A DNA stretch of 34,114 nucleotides, taken from positions 1 to 34,114 of the forward strand of contig JAPLEZ010000142.1 of NCBI GenBank assembly GCA_026390935.1. Reading direction: 5' to 3'. This document shows, piece by piece, positions 24,500-33,818 of this stretch (the first letter of the stretch is position 1; every line of letters starts with the position of its first letter). A program made the position numbers and the translations under genes. The stretch comes from Bacteroidota bacterium. GTDB lineage: Bacteria; Bacteroidota; Bacteroidia; Flavobacteriales_C; GCA-002722245. The notes below the pieces were generated by a model that searched no databases, had not been told where the DNA came from, and saw nothing but the letters and a program-made list of their open reading frames with translations.

Positions 24500-24570
24500 T
24501 TTCCCACAGATTTCACAGATCACCACAGATCATTGGGTTTTCCGTGTTGATCTGTGAAATCTGTGGGAAA
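24500..24570. repeat. 23-bp perfect inverted repeat built on CACAGAT units
   Basis: The arms at 24500-24522 and 24548-24570 are perfectly complementary around a 25-base loop. Each arm is built from CACAGAT steps (CCCACAGAT, TTCACAGAT), and the loop starts with a further CACCACAGATCA. It lies in the 95-base gap between the methyltransferase-like gene and the 997-residue cargo gene, so it could end transcription or be a REP-like element. Confidence 0.75.
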
Positions 24571-24593
24571 CAAAAAAGTGTAATTCTTTTTGA

Positions 24594-27587
24594 ATGAAAA
24601 AACTGCTACTCTCTGCATTGGCATTAGGATCTATTTCTCTTTATTCGCAAATTGAATATCCCGGAACAGTTACTACCATTGGAAGTGCCACCACTGTGTT
24701 TGATTATTCCACGCAAAATTGCAATACCATTGATATTCCCGATGTGCCGGCTCGTGCTTTTCGCGATGCCTCAGGAAAAATAAATTTAATCGCTTCGCAT
24801 TATACTACATGGAGAATGACAGGAAATGATTTTTCTTCATTGACTAAAGATTGTACTCCTGTGATGACTTCTCATGGTGGGACGAATGCATCGGATTTCG
24901 ACAATAATGAGTGGATCATGTCTACTTATACTGCTGACGGCGTTAACATACATGCCTTGGTGCACAATGAATTTACTCCTTGTGGCACCTGGAACAGTTG
25001 CTGGTACAATTCAATTACCTATGCCACATCAACCGATAGCGGTAAAACCTACACGCATACCACTGCACCCTCTAACTTGGTGGCGGCTTCACCTTACAAA
25101 GATACTTACCCTACCACACATACTCCGTATGGATTTTTTGGTGGATCAAACATTATAAAAAAGGATGGATATTATTACAAGTTTATTCAAGTTGAAGCGC
25201 ACGGATTGCAAGATTGGGGAGCAGGATTAATACGCACCAATAATTTAGGCGATCCAACAAGCTGGAGAGGTTGGGATGGATCAGGATTCAATGTTCAATT
25301 TGTGAATCCATACACCGAAACTGGCTACAATGTTGCTAATAAAATTTTAGCGCCTGTAGCGCGTGATCAAATTGGAAAGATGTGTGCTAGCTTAACTTAC
25401 AATACTTACTTAGGAAAATATATGTTGGTGGATTATACCAACGGTGATTATAATGGAAGTACCAATCAGTACGGCTTTTATTTTTCGGTGTCGGAAGATT
25501 TAATTACTTGGTCGCCGCGCCAATACATCATGGCAGCTCCGTCTTCTTGGGGTGTTGGCGGATTGTATTATCCGTCCTTAATTGATCATGCTGACACCAC
25601 ACGAAATTTTGAGCAGTGTGGACAAACACCATACTTGTACTACACCAAGTGGAACAGCGGAACTTACGACAGAGATTTGCTGAGAATTCAGTTGCAGTTC
25701 ACACAAAAAATCGTGAGTTCTTTAACTGTTACTGCTGCCGGAAATCAAAGTGATGCAACACCTGGTGATGGGGTTTGTAAAATTGTGGGAGCAAGTACTT
25801 GCACGCTTAGAGCTGCTTTGGAAGAATCCAACGCCCGACCAACCTATAAGGGCTACGATACTATTGCATTGCCCATTAATTTTGGCATTACAGGCACTGG
25901 CTTAAAAACAATTTCTCCAACTAGCGCTTTTCCCGAAATTTTTTATCCTGTTGATATCAATGGATACACGCAAACTGGTGCTTCGGCCAACACCAATAAT
26001 TTTGATCAGGGATTGAACACGGTGATTAACGTGTTGATATATGCTGGTGGAAATGGCGGAGCTCCCGCTTTGTCATTTCACAGCGCAAAAAATAGGGTGC
26101 GAGGAATTGCTTTTCGACAAGGCGACATTTTCTTTACTTATGAACCTGGCTATTCTAAAGGCGAAGGACAAAATAGTGTGGAAGGTTGTTTTTTAGGCAT
26201 TGCTGCTGACGGAACCACTAAATATACTTCAGGCGGAATTACTATTGATCACACTGGTGGTGTTACCATTGGCGGAATTACCAATGCAGCACGAAATTTA
26301 ATTGTTGGTGGAATCACTATTATTAAGGGCGATAGTAACACTGTAGTTGGGAATTATATTGGATCGAAAAAAACTGGGGCATTGGCCGCTTTAGGAACTA
26401 ATTATGGCATTGACATTCAAGATTCCTCTTACTACAATATCATTGGTGGTAGCACGAGTGCTGAACGTAATTTAATTTCTGGAGGAGCAAGCGTTGGTGT
26501 TTCAATTGCGGGAACGCAGTCGCACCACAATTCTGTTCTTGGCAACTACATTGGAGTTGCGGTTGATGGAAGTACTGCTTTAGGCAATGGAAGAGCAGGA
26601 ATTAATTTGGCCGACAGTACACATGACAATAACATAAGCGCAAATGTTATTGGCGCCAATTCAACTGATGAAGGCGGAATTTGGATGACCAACGTTTATA
26701 GCAATACTATTCAATCCAATTACATTGGTACCGATGCTGCGAAATCAGCAAGCATTGGGAATGGTGTGAGTGGCAATCCTTGCGGAGGAATTGTGATCAA
26801 TGGAGCCAGTCATGATAATACAATTGGTGGTTGGAATGCGAATGAGGGCAACGTGATTGCCAACAATAAAAGTCATGGTATGATTTTACAACAAGCAGTT
26901 GGTAAAGGAAATGCCTTGCTCTCCAATTTAATTTACAACAATGATGAAATGGGAATTGATATTGGTTGGGACGACGCACCAAATTCCAACGACAATTTAG
27001 ATGCCGATACGGGTCCAAATGATGGTCAGAATTTTCCAGTGCTTGATGGTGCTTATGTTACTGCCAATGATATTACGGTTTCAGGCACCTTGAATTCAAA
27101 ACCAAATGAAACATACAAAGTGCAATATTTTTACAACGCATCTTGTGATGGATCAGGCAATGGAGAAGGTCAGACTTTAATTGGTACCGAAACCATGACT
27201 ACCAATAGTTCGGGGAATGCAGGCTTCTTTAAATCATTTAATATCTCGTTGTCGGTAGGAGGCTATGTTAGTGCATTGGCAACCGACGCATCCAATAGCA
27301 CATCGGAATTTGCTGTTTGTCAGATTGTAGATGCAGCAACAGGACTGAAACAAGTGAACGCCTCTGTAGTTACTGTTTATCCTACTGTTGCAGCGGAAAA
27401 TGTGTTTTTAATTTCCGAAAAAGAATTTTCCTATTCTCTATATGATCAACAAGGAAAATTGGTGTTGCAAGGAAATATTGAAACACAAAATTCTTCTATT
27501 AATATCAGCAACTTATGTGAAGGAGTATACGTAATAAAACTCGAGGGCAACAATTGGGTTGACCACAAAAAAATTGTAAAAAATTAG
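24594..27587 (+). CDS. Large T9SS type A cargo: propeller-like, CSLREA-like and beta-helix regions
   Basis: This 997-residue secreted protein starts with a signal peptide (MKKLLLSALALGSISLYSQ). The N-terminal third (about 20-370) resembles a glycoside-hydrolase-type propeller (ASGKINLIASHYTTWR, GFFGGSNIIKKDGYYYKFIQ, YYPSLIDHADTT). Next is a CSLREA-like segment (about 390-420: GDGVCKIVGASTCTLRAALE). A right-handed beta-helix with repeated NxIGG/NxIxGNYIG steps follows (about 490-800). A DxDxGPNDGQNFPVLDGA unit and an Ig-like stretch lead to a C-terminal type A sorting domain (about 925-997; TVYPTVAAENVFLISEKEFS, YSLYDQQGKLVLQGNI, SNLCEGVYVIKLEGN). The role is unknown, perhaps polysaccharide binding or degradation; no catalytic residues could be assigned. 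Neighbouring cargo genes at 22613 and 19891 suggest a cell-surface cluster. Confidence 0.85.
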   Translation: MKKLLLSALALGSISLYSQIEYPGTVTTIGSATTVFDYSTQNCNTIDIPDVPARAFRDASGKINLIASHYTTWRMTGNDFSSLTKDCTPVMTSHGGTNASDFDNNEWIMSTYTADGVNIHALVHNEFTPCGTWNSCWYNSITYATSTDSGKTYTHTTAPSNLVAASPYKDTYPTTHTPYGFFGGSNIIKKDGYYYKFIQVEAHGLQDWGAGLIRTNNLGDPTSWRGWDGSGFNVQFVNPYTETGYNVANKILAPVARDQIGKMCASLTYNTYLGKYMLVDYTNGDYNGSTNQYGFYFSVSEDLITWSPRQYIMAAPSSWGVGGLYYPSLIDHADTTRNFEQCGQTPYLYYTKWNSGTYDRDLLRIQLQFTQKIVSSLTVTAAGNQSDATPGDGVCKIVGASTCTLRAALEESNARPTYKGYDTIALPINFGITGTGLKTISPTSAFPEIFYPVDINGYTQTGASANTNNFDQGLNTVINVLIYAGGNGGAPALSFHSAKNRVRGIAFRQGDIFFTYEPGYSKGEGQNSVEGCFLGIAADGTTKYTSGGITIDHTGGVTIGGITNAARNLIVGGITIIKGDSNTVVGNYIGSKKTGALAALGTNYGIDIQDSSYYNIIGGSTSAERNLISGGASVGVSIAGTQSHHNSVLGNYIGVAVDGSTALGNGRAGINLADSTHDNNISANVIGANSTDEGGIWMTNVYSNTIQSNYIGTDAAKSASIGNGVSGNPCGGIVINGASHDNTIGGWNANEGNVIANNKSHGMILQQAVGKGNALLSNLIYNNDEMGIDIGWDDAPNSNDNLDADTGPNDGQNFPVLDGAYVTANDITVSGTLNSKPNETYKVQYFYNASCDGSGNGEGQTLIGTETMTTNSSGNAGFFKSFNISLSVGGYVSALATDASNSTSEFAVCQIVDAATGLKQVNASVVTVYPTVAAENVFLISEKEFSYSLYDQQGKLVLQGNIETQNSSINISNLCEGVYVIKLEGNNWVDHKKIVKN

Positions 27588-27612
27588 TTGATAAGGCGGG
27601 GGACGGGGATCG

Positions 27613-27646
27613 AAACATCCTGTGATTGAAAAATCACGGGATGTTT
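27613..27646. terminator. Two-way terminator between convergent genes
   Basis: Arms AAACATCCTGTGATT (27613-27627) and AATCACGGGATGTTT (27632-27646) pair over 15 bases with one G-U pair and a GAAA loop, followed by TGTTTTAC. It lies between the 997-residue cargo gene and the convergent desaturase gene, only 4 bases from the desaturase stop, and would serve both directions. Confidence 0.8.
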
Positions 27647-27650
27647 TGTT

Positions 27651-28733
27651 TTACGCCCTTCCCAAGCGTTTAAGCATGGTATAATGACTGCCAATGGCGC
27701 TAAAAAAATTTCCTTGCGAATGATAAGGCAATTCAAATTCCAGTGCGGTTTCTTGCACTATCTTGGAAATCTTGCGGTAGTGTACATGGCAAATATTGGC
27801 AAATAAATGATGTTCAATTTGGTAGTTCAATCCGCCGATATACCATGAAAACAAACGACTTTTAGGCGAAAAGTTTGCTGTGGTTTGCAATTGATGAATG
27901 GCCCAACTGTTTTCAATAATTCCTTTTTCATTGGGAGTAGGAAACTCATTCATAGGCACAATGTGCGCGAGCTGAAAAATTAAACTCAGTGTTAGTCCGC
28001 AAACAAAATGCATTAAGAAAAATCCAATGAGAACAAGCCATACCGACACATCAAAAACAAAAATGGGAACTATGATCAAGTAGGCGAAATAGAAAATTTT
28101 CCATAAAGTAAGCACTATCATTTCTTTTAAAAATTTGTTGGATTTAATCAATCCTTTGTTTTTAAAATGAACCGCTTGCTTGTGATCCGACCAGCCGGCC
28201 CAACCCAACGTCATTAATCCGTAAGCAAAAAATGCATACAGATGCTGGTACTTGTGAATAGCTTTTTTTTCATGGTGCGGTGAAAATCGCAGGAAAGATG
28301 GTCCGTCAATGTCTTCATCTGCATTGTGCACATTGGTGTAGGTATGGTGCAAAACGTTGTGTTGCAGCTTCCATAATTTTGCATTTCCACCGACTAAATT
28401 TGCGGTGAGTCCGGTAATTTTATTGATGAATTTATTTTTTGAAAACGAGCCGTGGTTGCCGTCGTGCATAATGGATAAACCAATACCGGCCATGCCGAAT
28501 CCCATGATAATCCACAATAAAATCACTAAAAATGGATGACTCACCACTCCCGCAAGTATGAGCACAAAAGGCGAAAAATAAAGCAACAACATCACCACCG
28601 ATTTTATCGCCATGTTGAAATTGCCAAATTTTGAAATTTTGTTGCTTTCGAAATAAGTGTTTACCCGCTCTTTTAGTGTGATAAAGAATTTCGGATTGAT
28701 CTCCTTAGAGAACTTGTATTTATCTGTTATCAT
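27651..28733 (-). CDS. Membrane fatty acid desaturase (front-end/acyl-lipid type)
   Basis: This is a 360-residue di-iron membrane enzyme that introduces double bonds into acyl chains. The three histidine boxes are present: H90-D-G-N-H94 (HDGNHGSF), H125-NVLHH (with HHTYTNVHNADEDID), and QIEHH at 305-309. The Q in the third box in place of the first histidine is typical of delta-6-like front-end desaturases. Hydrophobic stretches lie at about 42-63, 66-87, 163-180 and 208-258. There is no fused cytochrome b5 domain, so an external electron donor is needed. The start ATG is at 28733-28731. It is downstream of secA on the same strand but separated by a 26-bp inverted repeat and a probable promoter, so it is likely to be its own unit. 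Exact regiospecificity cannot be read. Confidence 0.92.
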   Translation of the reverse strand: MITDKYKFSKEINPKFFITLKERVNTYFESNKISKFGNFNMAIKSVVMLLLYFSPFVLILAGVVSHPFLVILLWIIMGFGMAGIGLSIMHDGNHGSFSKNKFINKITGLTANLVGGNAKLWKLQHNVLHHTYTNVHNADEDIDGPSFLRFSPHHEKKAIHKYQHLYAFFAYGLMTLGWAGWSDHKQAVHFKNKGLIKSNKFLKEMIVLTLWKIFYFAYLIIVPIFVFDVSVWLVLIGFFLMHFVCGLTLSLIFQLAHIVPMNEFPTPNEKGIIENSWAIHQLQTTANFSPKSRLFSWYIGGLNYQIEHHLFANICHVHYRKISKIVQETALEFELPYHSQGNFFSAIGSHYTMLKRLGRA

Positions 28734-28759
28734 CTAAACTGTTTAAATGGAGATTGAAG

Positions 28760-28767
28760 CGAAGGTA
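28760..28767 (-). promoter_or_regulatory. Candidate -7 box (TACCTTCG) for the desaturase gene
   Basis: On the minus strand this is one base off TAnnTTTG and lies 26 bases before the desaturase ATG. The TTCG ending matches the hemH box at 6713. No clear -33 element was seen. Confidence 0.28.
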
Positions 28768-28830
28768 ACCTATCTGTGCTGAGGAAAGGGAATTATTTTG
28801 TGAACAAAGCTTAATGCCCACTAAGTTATT

Positions 28831-28896
28831 GAAGAAGAGTGAGTGTGGGAGTGAGAGCCGAGAACTCTAATCTCACTCCCACACTCACTCTTCTTC
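28831..28896. terminator. 26-bp perfect inverted repeat after secA
   Basis: The arms at 28831-28856 and 28871-28896 are perfectly complementary (26 bp, 14-base loop); the left arm begins GAAGAAGAGTGAGTGTGGGA. It begins 6 bases beyond the secA stop and would fold in the secA transcript. There is no T run after it, so it may terminate by another route or protect the 3' end. Confidence 0.65.
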
Positions 28897-28902
28897 CATG
28901 AT

Positions 28903-31900
28903 TTACGCTACCTCCATTTTGCCGTGGCACTGTTTGTATTTTTTACCGCTTCCACACGGACAAGGATCGTTTCTTCCAACTTTCACTTCGGCTTTTGCGG
29001 GCTCTTGTTTTGGTTTTTGTGGACGATCCAGTTCATCGGCATCCTGATGACTTGTTTTTAAATTTTTATCAGGCAATTCTTCTCTTGCAGCCTCACGCAC
29101 CTGCGGGGGTTGTCCGCCTTGGTTTTGAAGAATCTCTGCTTTAAACAAGAAAGAACCAATTTCATAATTCATTTTATTCACCATCTGTTTGAAGATGTTG
29201 AACGATTCAAATTTGTAAATCAGCAAAGGATCTTTTTGCTCAATAGATGCATTTTGCACGTTGTTGCGCAAATCATCCATTTCACGCAAATGCTCTCTCC
29301 ACGCTTCATCTATATTGAAGAGAACAACGTTTTTTTCAAAAGCATTTCTGATTTCTTTTCCTTGTGTTTCGTAAGCTTTTCTGAGGTTTACAGAAATTTG
29401 GAAAACATGCTGACCGTCGTTGGAAAAAGGAATAGCAATGTTGGTGAACTGTTGTCCCTGATTTTCAAAAACATTTTTAATTACCGGCCATGATTGACTT
29501 CTCAATCCTTCTTTTTTCTCTTCGTACATTTTTAAAATCAGCGATGATAATTTTGCAAATAAGTCTTCGCCTTTCATGTTTTGGAATTCCTCTTGAGTGA
29601 ATGGAGATTCCAACGCAAATGCTTTTACAAGGTCCATTCGGAAGCCTTCGTAGTCTTTGGTTTGCAGGTGCGTTTCAATAACATTTTCCACCAAGTCCAA
29701 CAATAAATTTGAAATGTCAACACTTAGTCTTTCACCGTTTAAAGCATTGCGACGACGTTTGTAAATCACTTCACGTTGAGCGTTCATTACGTTGTCATAT
29801 TCCAGCAATCTTTTACGAACGCCAAAGTTGTTTTCTTCTACTTTTTTCTGAGCGCGTTCAATAGATGTGGTGATCATTCCGGCCTGAATCACTTCGCCTT
29901 CTTTGTAGCCCATTTTGTCCATGATGCGGGCAATTCTTTCCGAACCAAAACGACGCATCAGCTGATCTTCTAGCGACACGAAGAACTGTGAAGTTCCAGG
30001 ATCACCTTGTCGACCGGCACGACCGCGTAACTGACGGTCAACGCGACGAGAGTCATGTCGCTCTGTACCTACAATCGCCAATCCACCTGCTTTGCGCACT
30101 TCTTCAGAAAGCTTAATATCTGTTCCCCTTCCTGCCATGTTGGTAGCAATGGTTACCATGGCCGATTGTCCGGCTTCCTTAACAATTTGTGCTTCCTGTT
30201 GATGACGTTTCGCGTTGAGGATATTGTGTTTGATGCCACGCATTTGCAACATTCTGCTCAATAACTCAGAAATCTCTACCGATGTAGTACCTACCAATAC
30301 TGGTCGACCAGCCTTAGTGATTTCCGAAATTTCTTCAATTACAGCGTTGTATTTTTCACGTTGAGTTTTGTAAACCTTGTCCTGCATGTCGGTTCTAGTC
30401 ACCGGTCGGTTGGTAGGAATAGTAGTCACATCCAGTTTGTAGATGTCCCATAATTCCTGAGCCTCCGTTTCTGCAGTACCAGTCATACCACACAGTTTGT
30501 GGTACATTCTGAAATAATTTTGAAGTGTGATGCTTGCGTGCGTTTGCGTAGTAGCTTCAATTTTTACATTTTCTTTTGCTTCAACCGCTTGGTGCAAACC
30601 ATCGCTCCAACGGCGCCCGTCCATGATACGACCGGTTTGTTCGTCAACAATTTTTACTTGATTGTCGATGATCACATATTCCGTATCTTTTTCAAAAAGC
30701 GTGTAAGCTTTCAGCAATTGATTCATGGTATGGATTCGATCGGCTTTCACACCGTAATCCTTGATGAAGGCTTCTTTCGTTGCTCTTTTTTCTTTATCGC
30801 TTAATGCTGAACTTTCAATTTTTGCTACTTCAGAACCTAGGTCTGTCATCACAAAGAAATCACGGTCATCAACGAATTGTGCTAAATGATCAATTCCTTT
30901 TTCGGTCAATTCAATACCGTTGTGCTTGTCGTCAATAACAAAGTACAGCTCTGAGTCGGCAACTCGCATCAACTTGCCATGCTCCTGCATGTGTGCATTT
31001 TCAGTTTTTTGCAATTGTTGTTTGATGCCCGGTTCACTTAAGAATTTAATAAGCGCTTTGTTTTTTGGCAAACCACGAAAAGCTCTAAGCAAGGCAACAC
31101 CGCCTTCATCTTTATTTCCTTCGCTCAATAATTTTTTAGCGTCGGCCAAAGCCTTAGTAACATAAGCTTTTTGAGCAGCCACTAGCTTTTCAACAAAAGG
31201 TTTTAGCTCGTTGAACTGCATATTTGTTTTTTGCTTGCTTGCTCCCGAAATGATCAAAGGTGTTCTGGCGTCGTCAATCAATACAGAATCCACCTCATCC
31301 ACAATGGCGAAGTGGTGCTTGCGCTGAACGAGTTGATCCAAGCTGGTGGCCATGTTATCCCTTAGGTAATCAAAGCCAAATTCGTTGTTGGTGCCGTAGG
31401 TGATATCGGCACGGTAGGCTTTTTTTCGTCCTTCTGAGTGAGATTCGTATTTGTCGATGCAATCGATGCTTAATCCATGAAACTCAAACAAAGGCGCCAT
31501 CCATTCGCAGTCCCTTTTGGCCAGGTAGTCATTCACTGTTACCAAGTGCACGCCTTTTCCAGCAAGCGCATTGAGGTATACAGGCAGAGTAGCGACGAGG
31601 GTTTTACCTTCCCCGGTGCTCATCTCCGAAATTTTTCCGTTGTGAAGATTGATTCCCCCAATGAGTTGCACATCGTAGTGGATCATGTCCCATTTCACTT
31701 CATTGCCACCGGTTGTCCATGAATTGAAATAAATGGCTTTGTCGCCTTCAATTTCAACGTTGTCTTTGCGGGTAGCCACTTCTTTATCAAAATCGTTGGC
31801 ACTTACTTCCACTTCTTCGTTTTCAGTGAAACGACGCGCGGTATCTTTAACAATGGCGAAGGCTTCAGGGAGAACTTCCAGTAAAACAACTTCAATTTTC

Positions 31901-32202
31901 TCATCAATTTTTTTAACCAGCGCATCAATGGCTGCATAGTTTTTTTCTTTTTCCTCAACGCTCAGACCTGGCTCATCTGAAGCTTTTTTGAGTGCTTCAA
32001 TTTGTTGCTCTTCTTCGGCAAAAGTAGCAGCAATGCGTTTTTTAAGTTCGGGAGTTTTTGCGCGCAACTCATCGTGGGAAAGGGAAGCAAGCTTTGCATA
32101 TTCCACTTTAACTTTTTCCACAAGAGGCATTATTTCTTTTATATCGCGATCGGATTTTTTACCAAAAAGTGCGGTGAAAATTTTCTCTACTGCTTTAATC
32201 AT
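28903..32202 (-). CDS. secA: Protein translocase ATPase SecA
   Basis: SecA is the cytoplasmic motor that pushes preproteins through SecYEG. The 1099 residues include an N-terminal insertion that places the Walker A motif STGEGKT at 195-201, about 90 residues later than in E. coli SecA. The [19 protein letters not shown] Walker B region, a further insertion before the preprotein-binding part, and motifs [46 protein letters not shown] and [14 protein letters not shown] follow. A long linker and the SecB/zinc-binding tail [18 protein letters not shown] close the protein. The overall length is typical of Bacteroidota. The start is ATG 32202-32200. The gene stands alone; the next gene downstream begins after the 26-bp hairpin. 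No anomaly. Confidence 0.98.
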   Translation of the reverse strand: MIKAVEKIFTALFGKKSDRDIKEIMPLVEKVKVEYAKLASLSHDELRAKTPELKKRIAATFAEEEQQIEALKKASDEPGLSVEEKEKNYAAIDALVKKIDEKIEVVLLEVLPEAFAIVKDTARRFTENEEVEVSANDFDKEVATRKDNVEIEGDKAIYFNSWTTGGNEVKWDMIHYDVQLIGGINLHNGKISEMSTGEGKTLVATLPVYLNALAGKGVHLVTVNDYLAKRDCEWMAPLFEFHGLSIDCIDKYESHSEGRKKAYRADITYGTNNEFGFDYLRDNMATSLDQLVQRKHHFAIVDEVDSVLIDDARTPLIISGASKQKTNMQFNELKPFVEKLVAAQKAYVTKALADAKKLLSEGNKDEGGVALLRAFRGLPKNKALIKFLSEPGIKQQLQKTENAHMQEHGKLMRVADSELYFVIDDKHNGIELTEKGIDHLAQFVDDRDFFVMTDLGSEVAKIESSALSDKEKRATKEAFIKDYGVKADRIHTMNQLLKAYTLFEKDTEYVIIDNQVKIVDEQTGRIMDGRRWSDGLHQAVEAKENVKIEATTQTHASITLQNYFRMYHKLCGMTGTAETEAQELWDIYKLDVTTIPTNRPVTRTDMQDKVYKTQREKYNAVIEEISEITKAGRPVLVGTTSVEISELLSRMLQMRGIKHNILNAKRHQQEAQIVKEAGQSAMVTIATNMAGRGTDIKLSEEVRKAGGLAIVGTERHDSRRVDRQLRGRAGRQGDPGTSQFFVSLEDQLMRRFGSERIARIMDKMGYKEGEVIQAGMITTSIERAQKKVEENNFGVRKRLLEYDNVMNAQREVIYKRRRNALNGERLSVDISNLLLDLVENVIETHLQTKDYEGFRMDLVKAFALESPFTQEEFQNMKGEDLFAKLSSLILKMYEEKKEGLRSQSWPVIKNVFENQGQQFTNIAIPFSNDGQHVFQISVNLRKAYETQGKEIRNAFEKNVVLFNIDEAWREHLREMDDLRNNVQNASIEQKDPLLIYKFESFNIFKQMVNKMNYEIGSFLFKAEILQNQGGQPPQVREAAREELPDKNLKTSHQDADELDRPQKPKQEPAKAEVKVGRNDPCPCGSGKKYKQCHGKMEVA

Positions 32203-32326
32203 GAGGCTATTTTTTTTAAAAGGAGTTCAAATTTACTTTAATTAATAAAGAATAACGAACCCCATTCGACAAAAATTAAACCTTTTGAAATTTAATGCCA
32301 ATATGGCGCACTTTTGAATTTTCGCT

Positions 32327-33133
32327 TTAATACAAACCGTCAATACTGGCCATTTGTAGCAAATGATGCACGTTAGTGGCGCCTGTTTTTTTGAGTAAGC
32401 TTTTACGGTGGTTGTACACTGTTTCAACGCTAATGGAGAGTTCGTTGGCTATGTCTTTGGTGTTCAGTCCGTTCCCCAGCAAATGCAACACCACCATTTC
32501 CTTTTTACCGAAATCTTCTTTTTTCTCCAAACTGTAATATCTCTTTGAGTTTACAGGCTTGAACTGTCCGTCGGATGCTTTTTTGAAAACGGTAAAATTT
32601 ACCACTTCATCATTTTTAAATTCGGTGATATCGGATACGAAAAGCACGCTGAGATGAGGTATCGTTAATAAAAAGGTTTCAATCACGCTCATGTGGTGGA
32701 GAGTCCAAATCACCCGTCCATCAGGTCTTTGTAATTTTAATGTGAAAGAAAATTTTATGTCTTTCAATTTGCCCATTAGCGCATAATTGCGGTACATGCG
32801 AAACATTTCGGGCAAAACTTCTTTGTTGTAAATTTCAAGATGTTCGGGCACCAGCATGTGTGAAAGTCCATCGCGACAATTTTCTTTCATATCGGGGATA
32901 CTAACGCCAATAATTTCCGAGAAATTCGGACTGATGTGTTCGAATTGTAAAGTGAAGTGATTGAAAATAAGAAAGGTCTCGGCTACTAAATTTAATAGAT
33001 GTTTAGTGTTTTTGTTTTGGTATAAATCGAAGCGATTGAATGATTCTAAATCCACATCTCTGCGGTCCATGGAAAAAAAATGATTCGTCAGTTTTCCAAT
33101 GGTTTGTAAGTATGATTTCGATTTATCACTCAT
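32327..33133 (-). CDS. PAS-like/LuxR-type transcription regulator (second of the pair)
   Basis: This 268-residue protein is read from the ATG at 33133-33131 (MSDKSKSYLQTIGKL). The frame is open further upstream, but that would run deep into the preceding gene. An N-terminal PAS-like region (about 50-190; AETFLIFNHFTLQFEHISPN, FSEIIGVSIPDM) is followed by a C-terminal LuxR-family HTH (LHLLGNGLNTKDIANELSIS, VETVYNHRKSLLKKTGATN). There is no receiver domain or membrane segment, so it probably senses a cytoplasmic signal or partner. Its start overlaps the stop of the first regulator by 8 bases, so the pair is coupled. Similar orphan PAS-LuxR proteins are common in Flavobacteriia; the regulon here is unknown. 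Confidence 0.87.
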   Translation of the reverse strand: MSDKSKSYLQTIGKLTNHFFSMDRRDVDLESFNRFDLYQNKNTKHLLNLVAETFLIFNHFTLQFEHISPNFSEIIGVSIPDMKENCRDGLSHMLVPEHLEIYNKEVLPEMFRMYRNYALMGKLKDIKFSFTLKLQRPDGRVIWTLHHMSVIETFLLTIPHLSVLFVSDITEFKNDEVVNFTVFKKASDGQFKPVNSKRYYSLEKKEDFGKKEMVVLHLLGNGLNTKDIANELSISVETVYNHRKSLLKKTGATNVHHLLQMASIDGLY

Positions 33134-33818
33134 GGGAATGCAGTTTTTTTTGAATGTTTCTGCGAATGGTGGCCACCGTATGCACACTAAGTTGTAGCTC
33201 ATCGCTGATCTCTTTACTTTTTTTCCCTTGTTTCACCAATGCATCAATTTGCGCTTCCCTTGGCGAAAGCAGTAATGCATTGCTTTCTAAAGGAAATTCT
33301 TTTTTTTCAAATAGGGTGTAGTCGTTTCCTTTTCCTTTTTTTTCAATAGTAAGAATGATAGAAGTAAAGGAGCTAAGGTCAGTGAAGTCGGAAATGGAAA
33401 GCAGTAATATTTTTTTTTCTGGAAGTCGTGAAATGCGAGTGAGAAAGATGCGTTCGTTGCCATTCACCGTTACAGGCAGATTTAGCGAAAATCGAAATTC
33501 CCGAGGATCAATTCCCGAGTATTTTTCATCAGCAAGTACTGCCAACATTTTTTCAATTTGCGGTCGGTATTTTTTGCTGCACAAGTTTAAAAAGTACTGA
33601 TTTTCCCAGTGCATTTTTGTGTACAATTCTTCTCCCAAAACATCTTTGGCGTTGCCGCCCATGTAAATATAATTTCTGTTTTCATTGTCGTAAATGGCAA
33701 TTACCGACATGGATAGCGAGTAGATGGAAGAGAAGGAGCCTTGCTCCAATTGCTGTATGAGTTCCAGTGTTGCGGCTGAAGAATCGGGTTGATTTTTTAT
33801 TTTTTTTCCCTTTTTCAA
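33126..33818 (-). CDS. PAS-like/LuxR-type transcription regulator (first of the pair)
   Basis: This 230-residue protein starts with TTG at 33818-33816, which overlaps the DUF2141 stop (TTGA); the next in-frame ATG would cut into the conserved PAS region. The N-terminal region (about 15-145) has a PAS-like pattern, YSLSMSVIAIYDNENRNYIY, then MGGNAKDVLGEELYTKMHWE, with a second strand set FRFSLNLPVTVNGNERIFLT. The C-terminus is a LuxR HTH (LSPREAQIDALVKQGKKSKE, ISDELQLSVHTVATIRRNIQ). It shares the general layout of the following gene and looks like an ancient tandem duplication. No phosphorylation domain is visible. It is coupled to both neighbours. Confidence 0.85.
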   Translation of the reverse strand: MKKGKKIKNQPDSSAATLELIQQLEQGSFSSIYSLSMSVIAIYDNENRNYIYMGGNAKDVLGEELYTKMHWENQYFLNLCSKKYRPQIEKMLAVLADEKYSGIDPREFRFSLNLPVTVNGNERIFLTRISRLPEKKILLLSISDFTDLSSFTSIILTIEKKGKGNDYTLFEKKEFPLESNALLLSPREAQIDALVKQGKKSKEISDELQLSVHTVATIRRNIQKKLHSHE

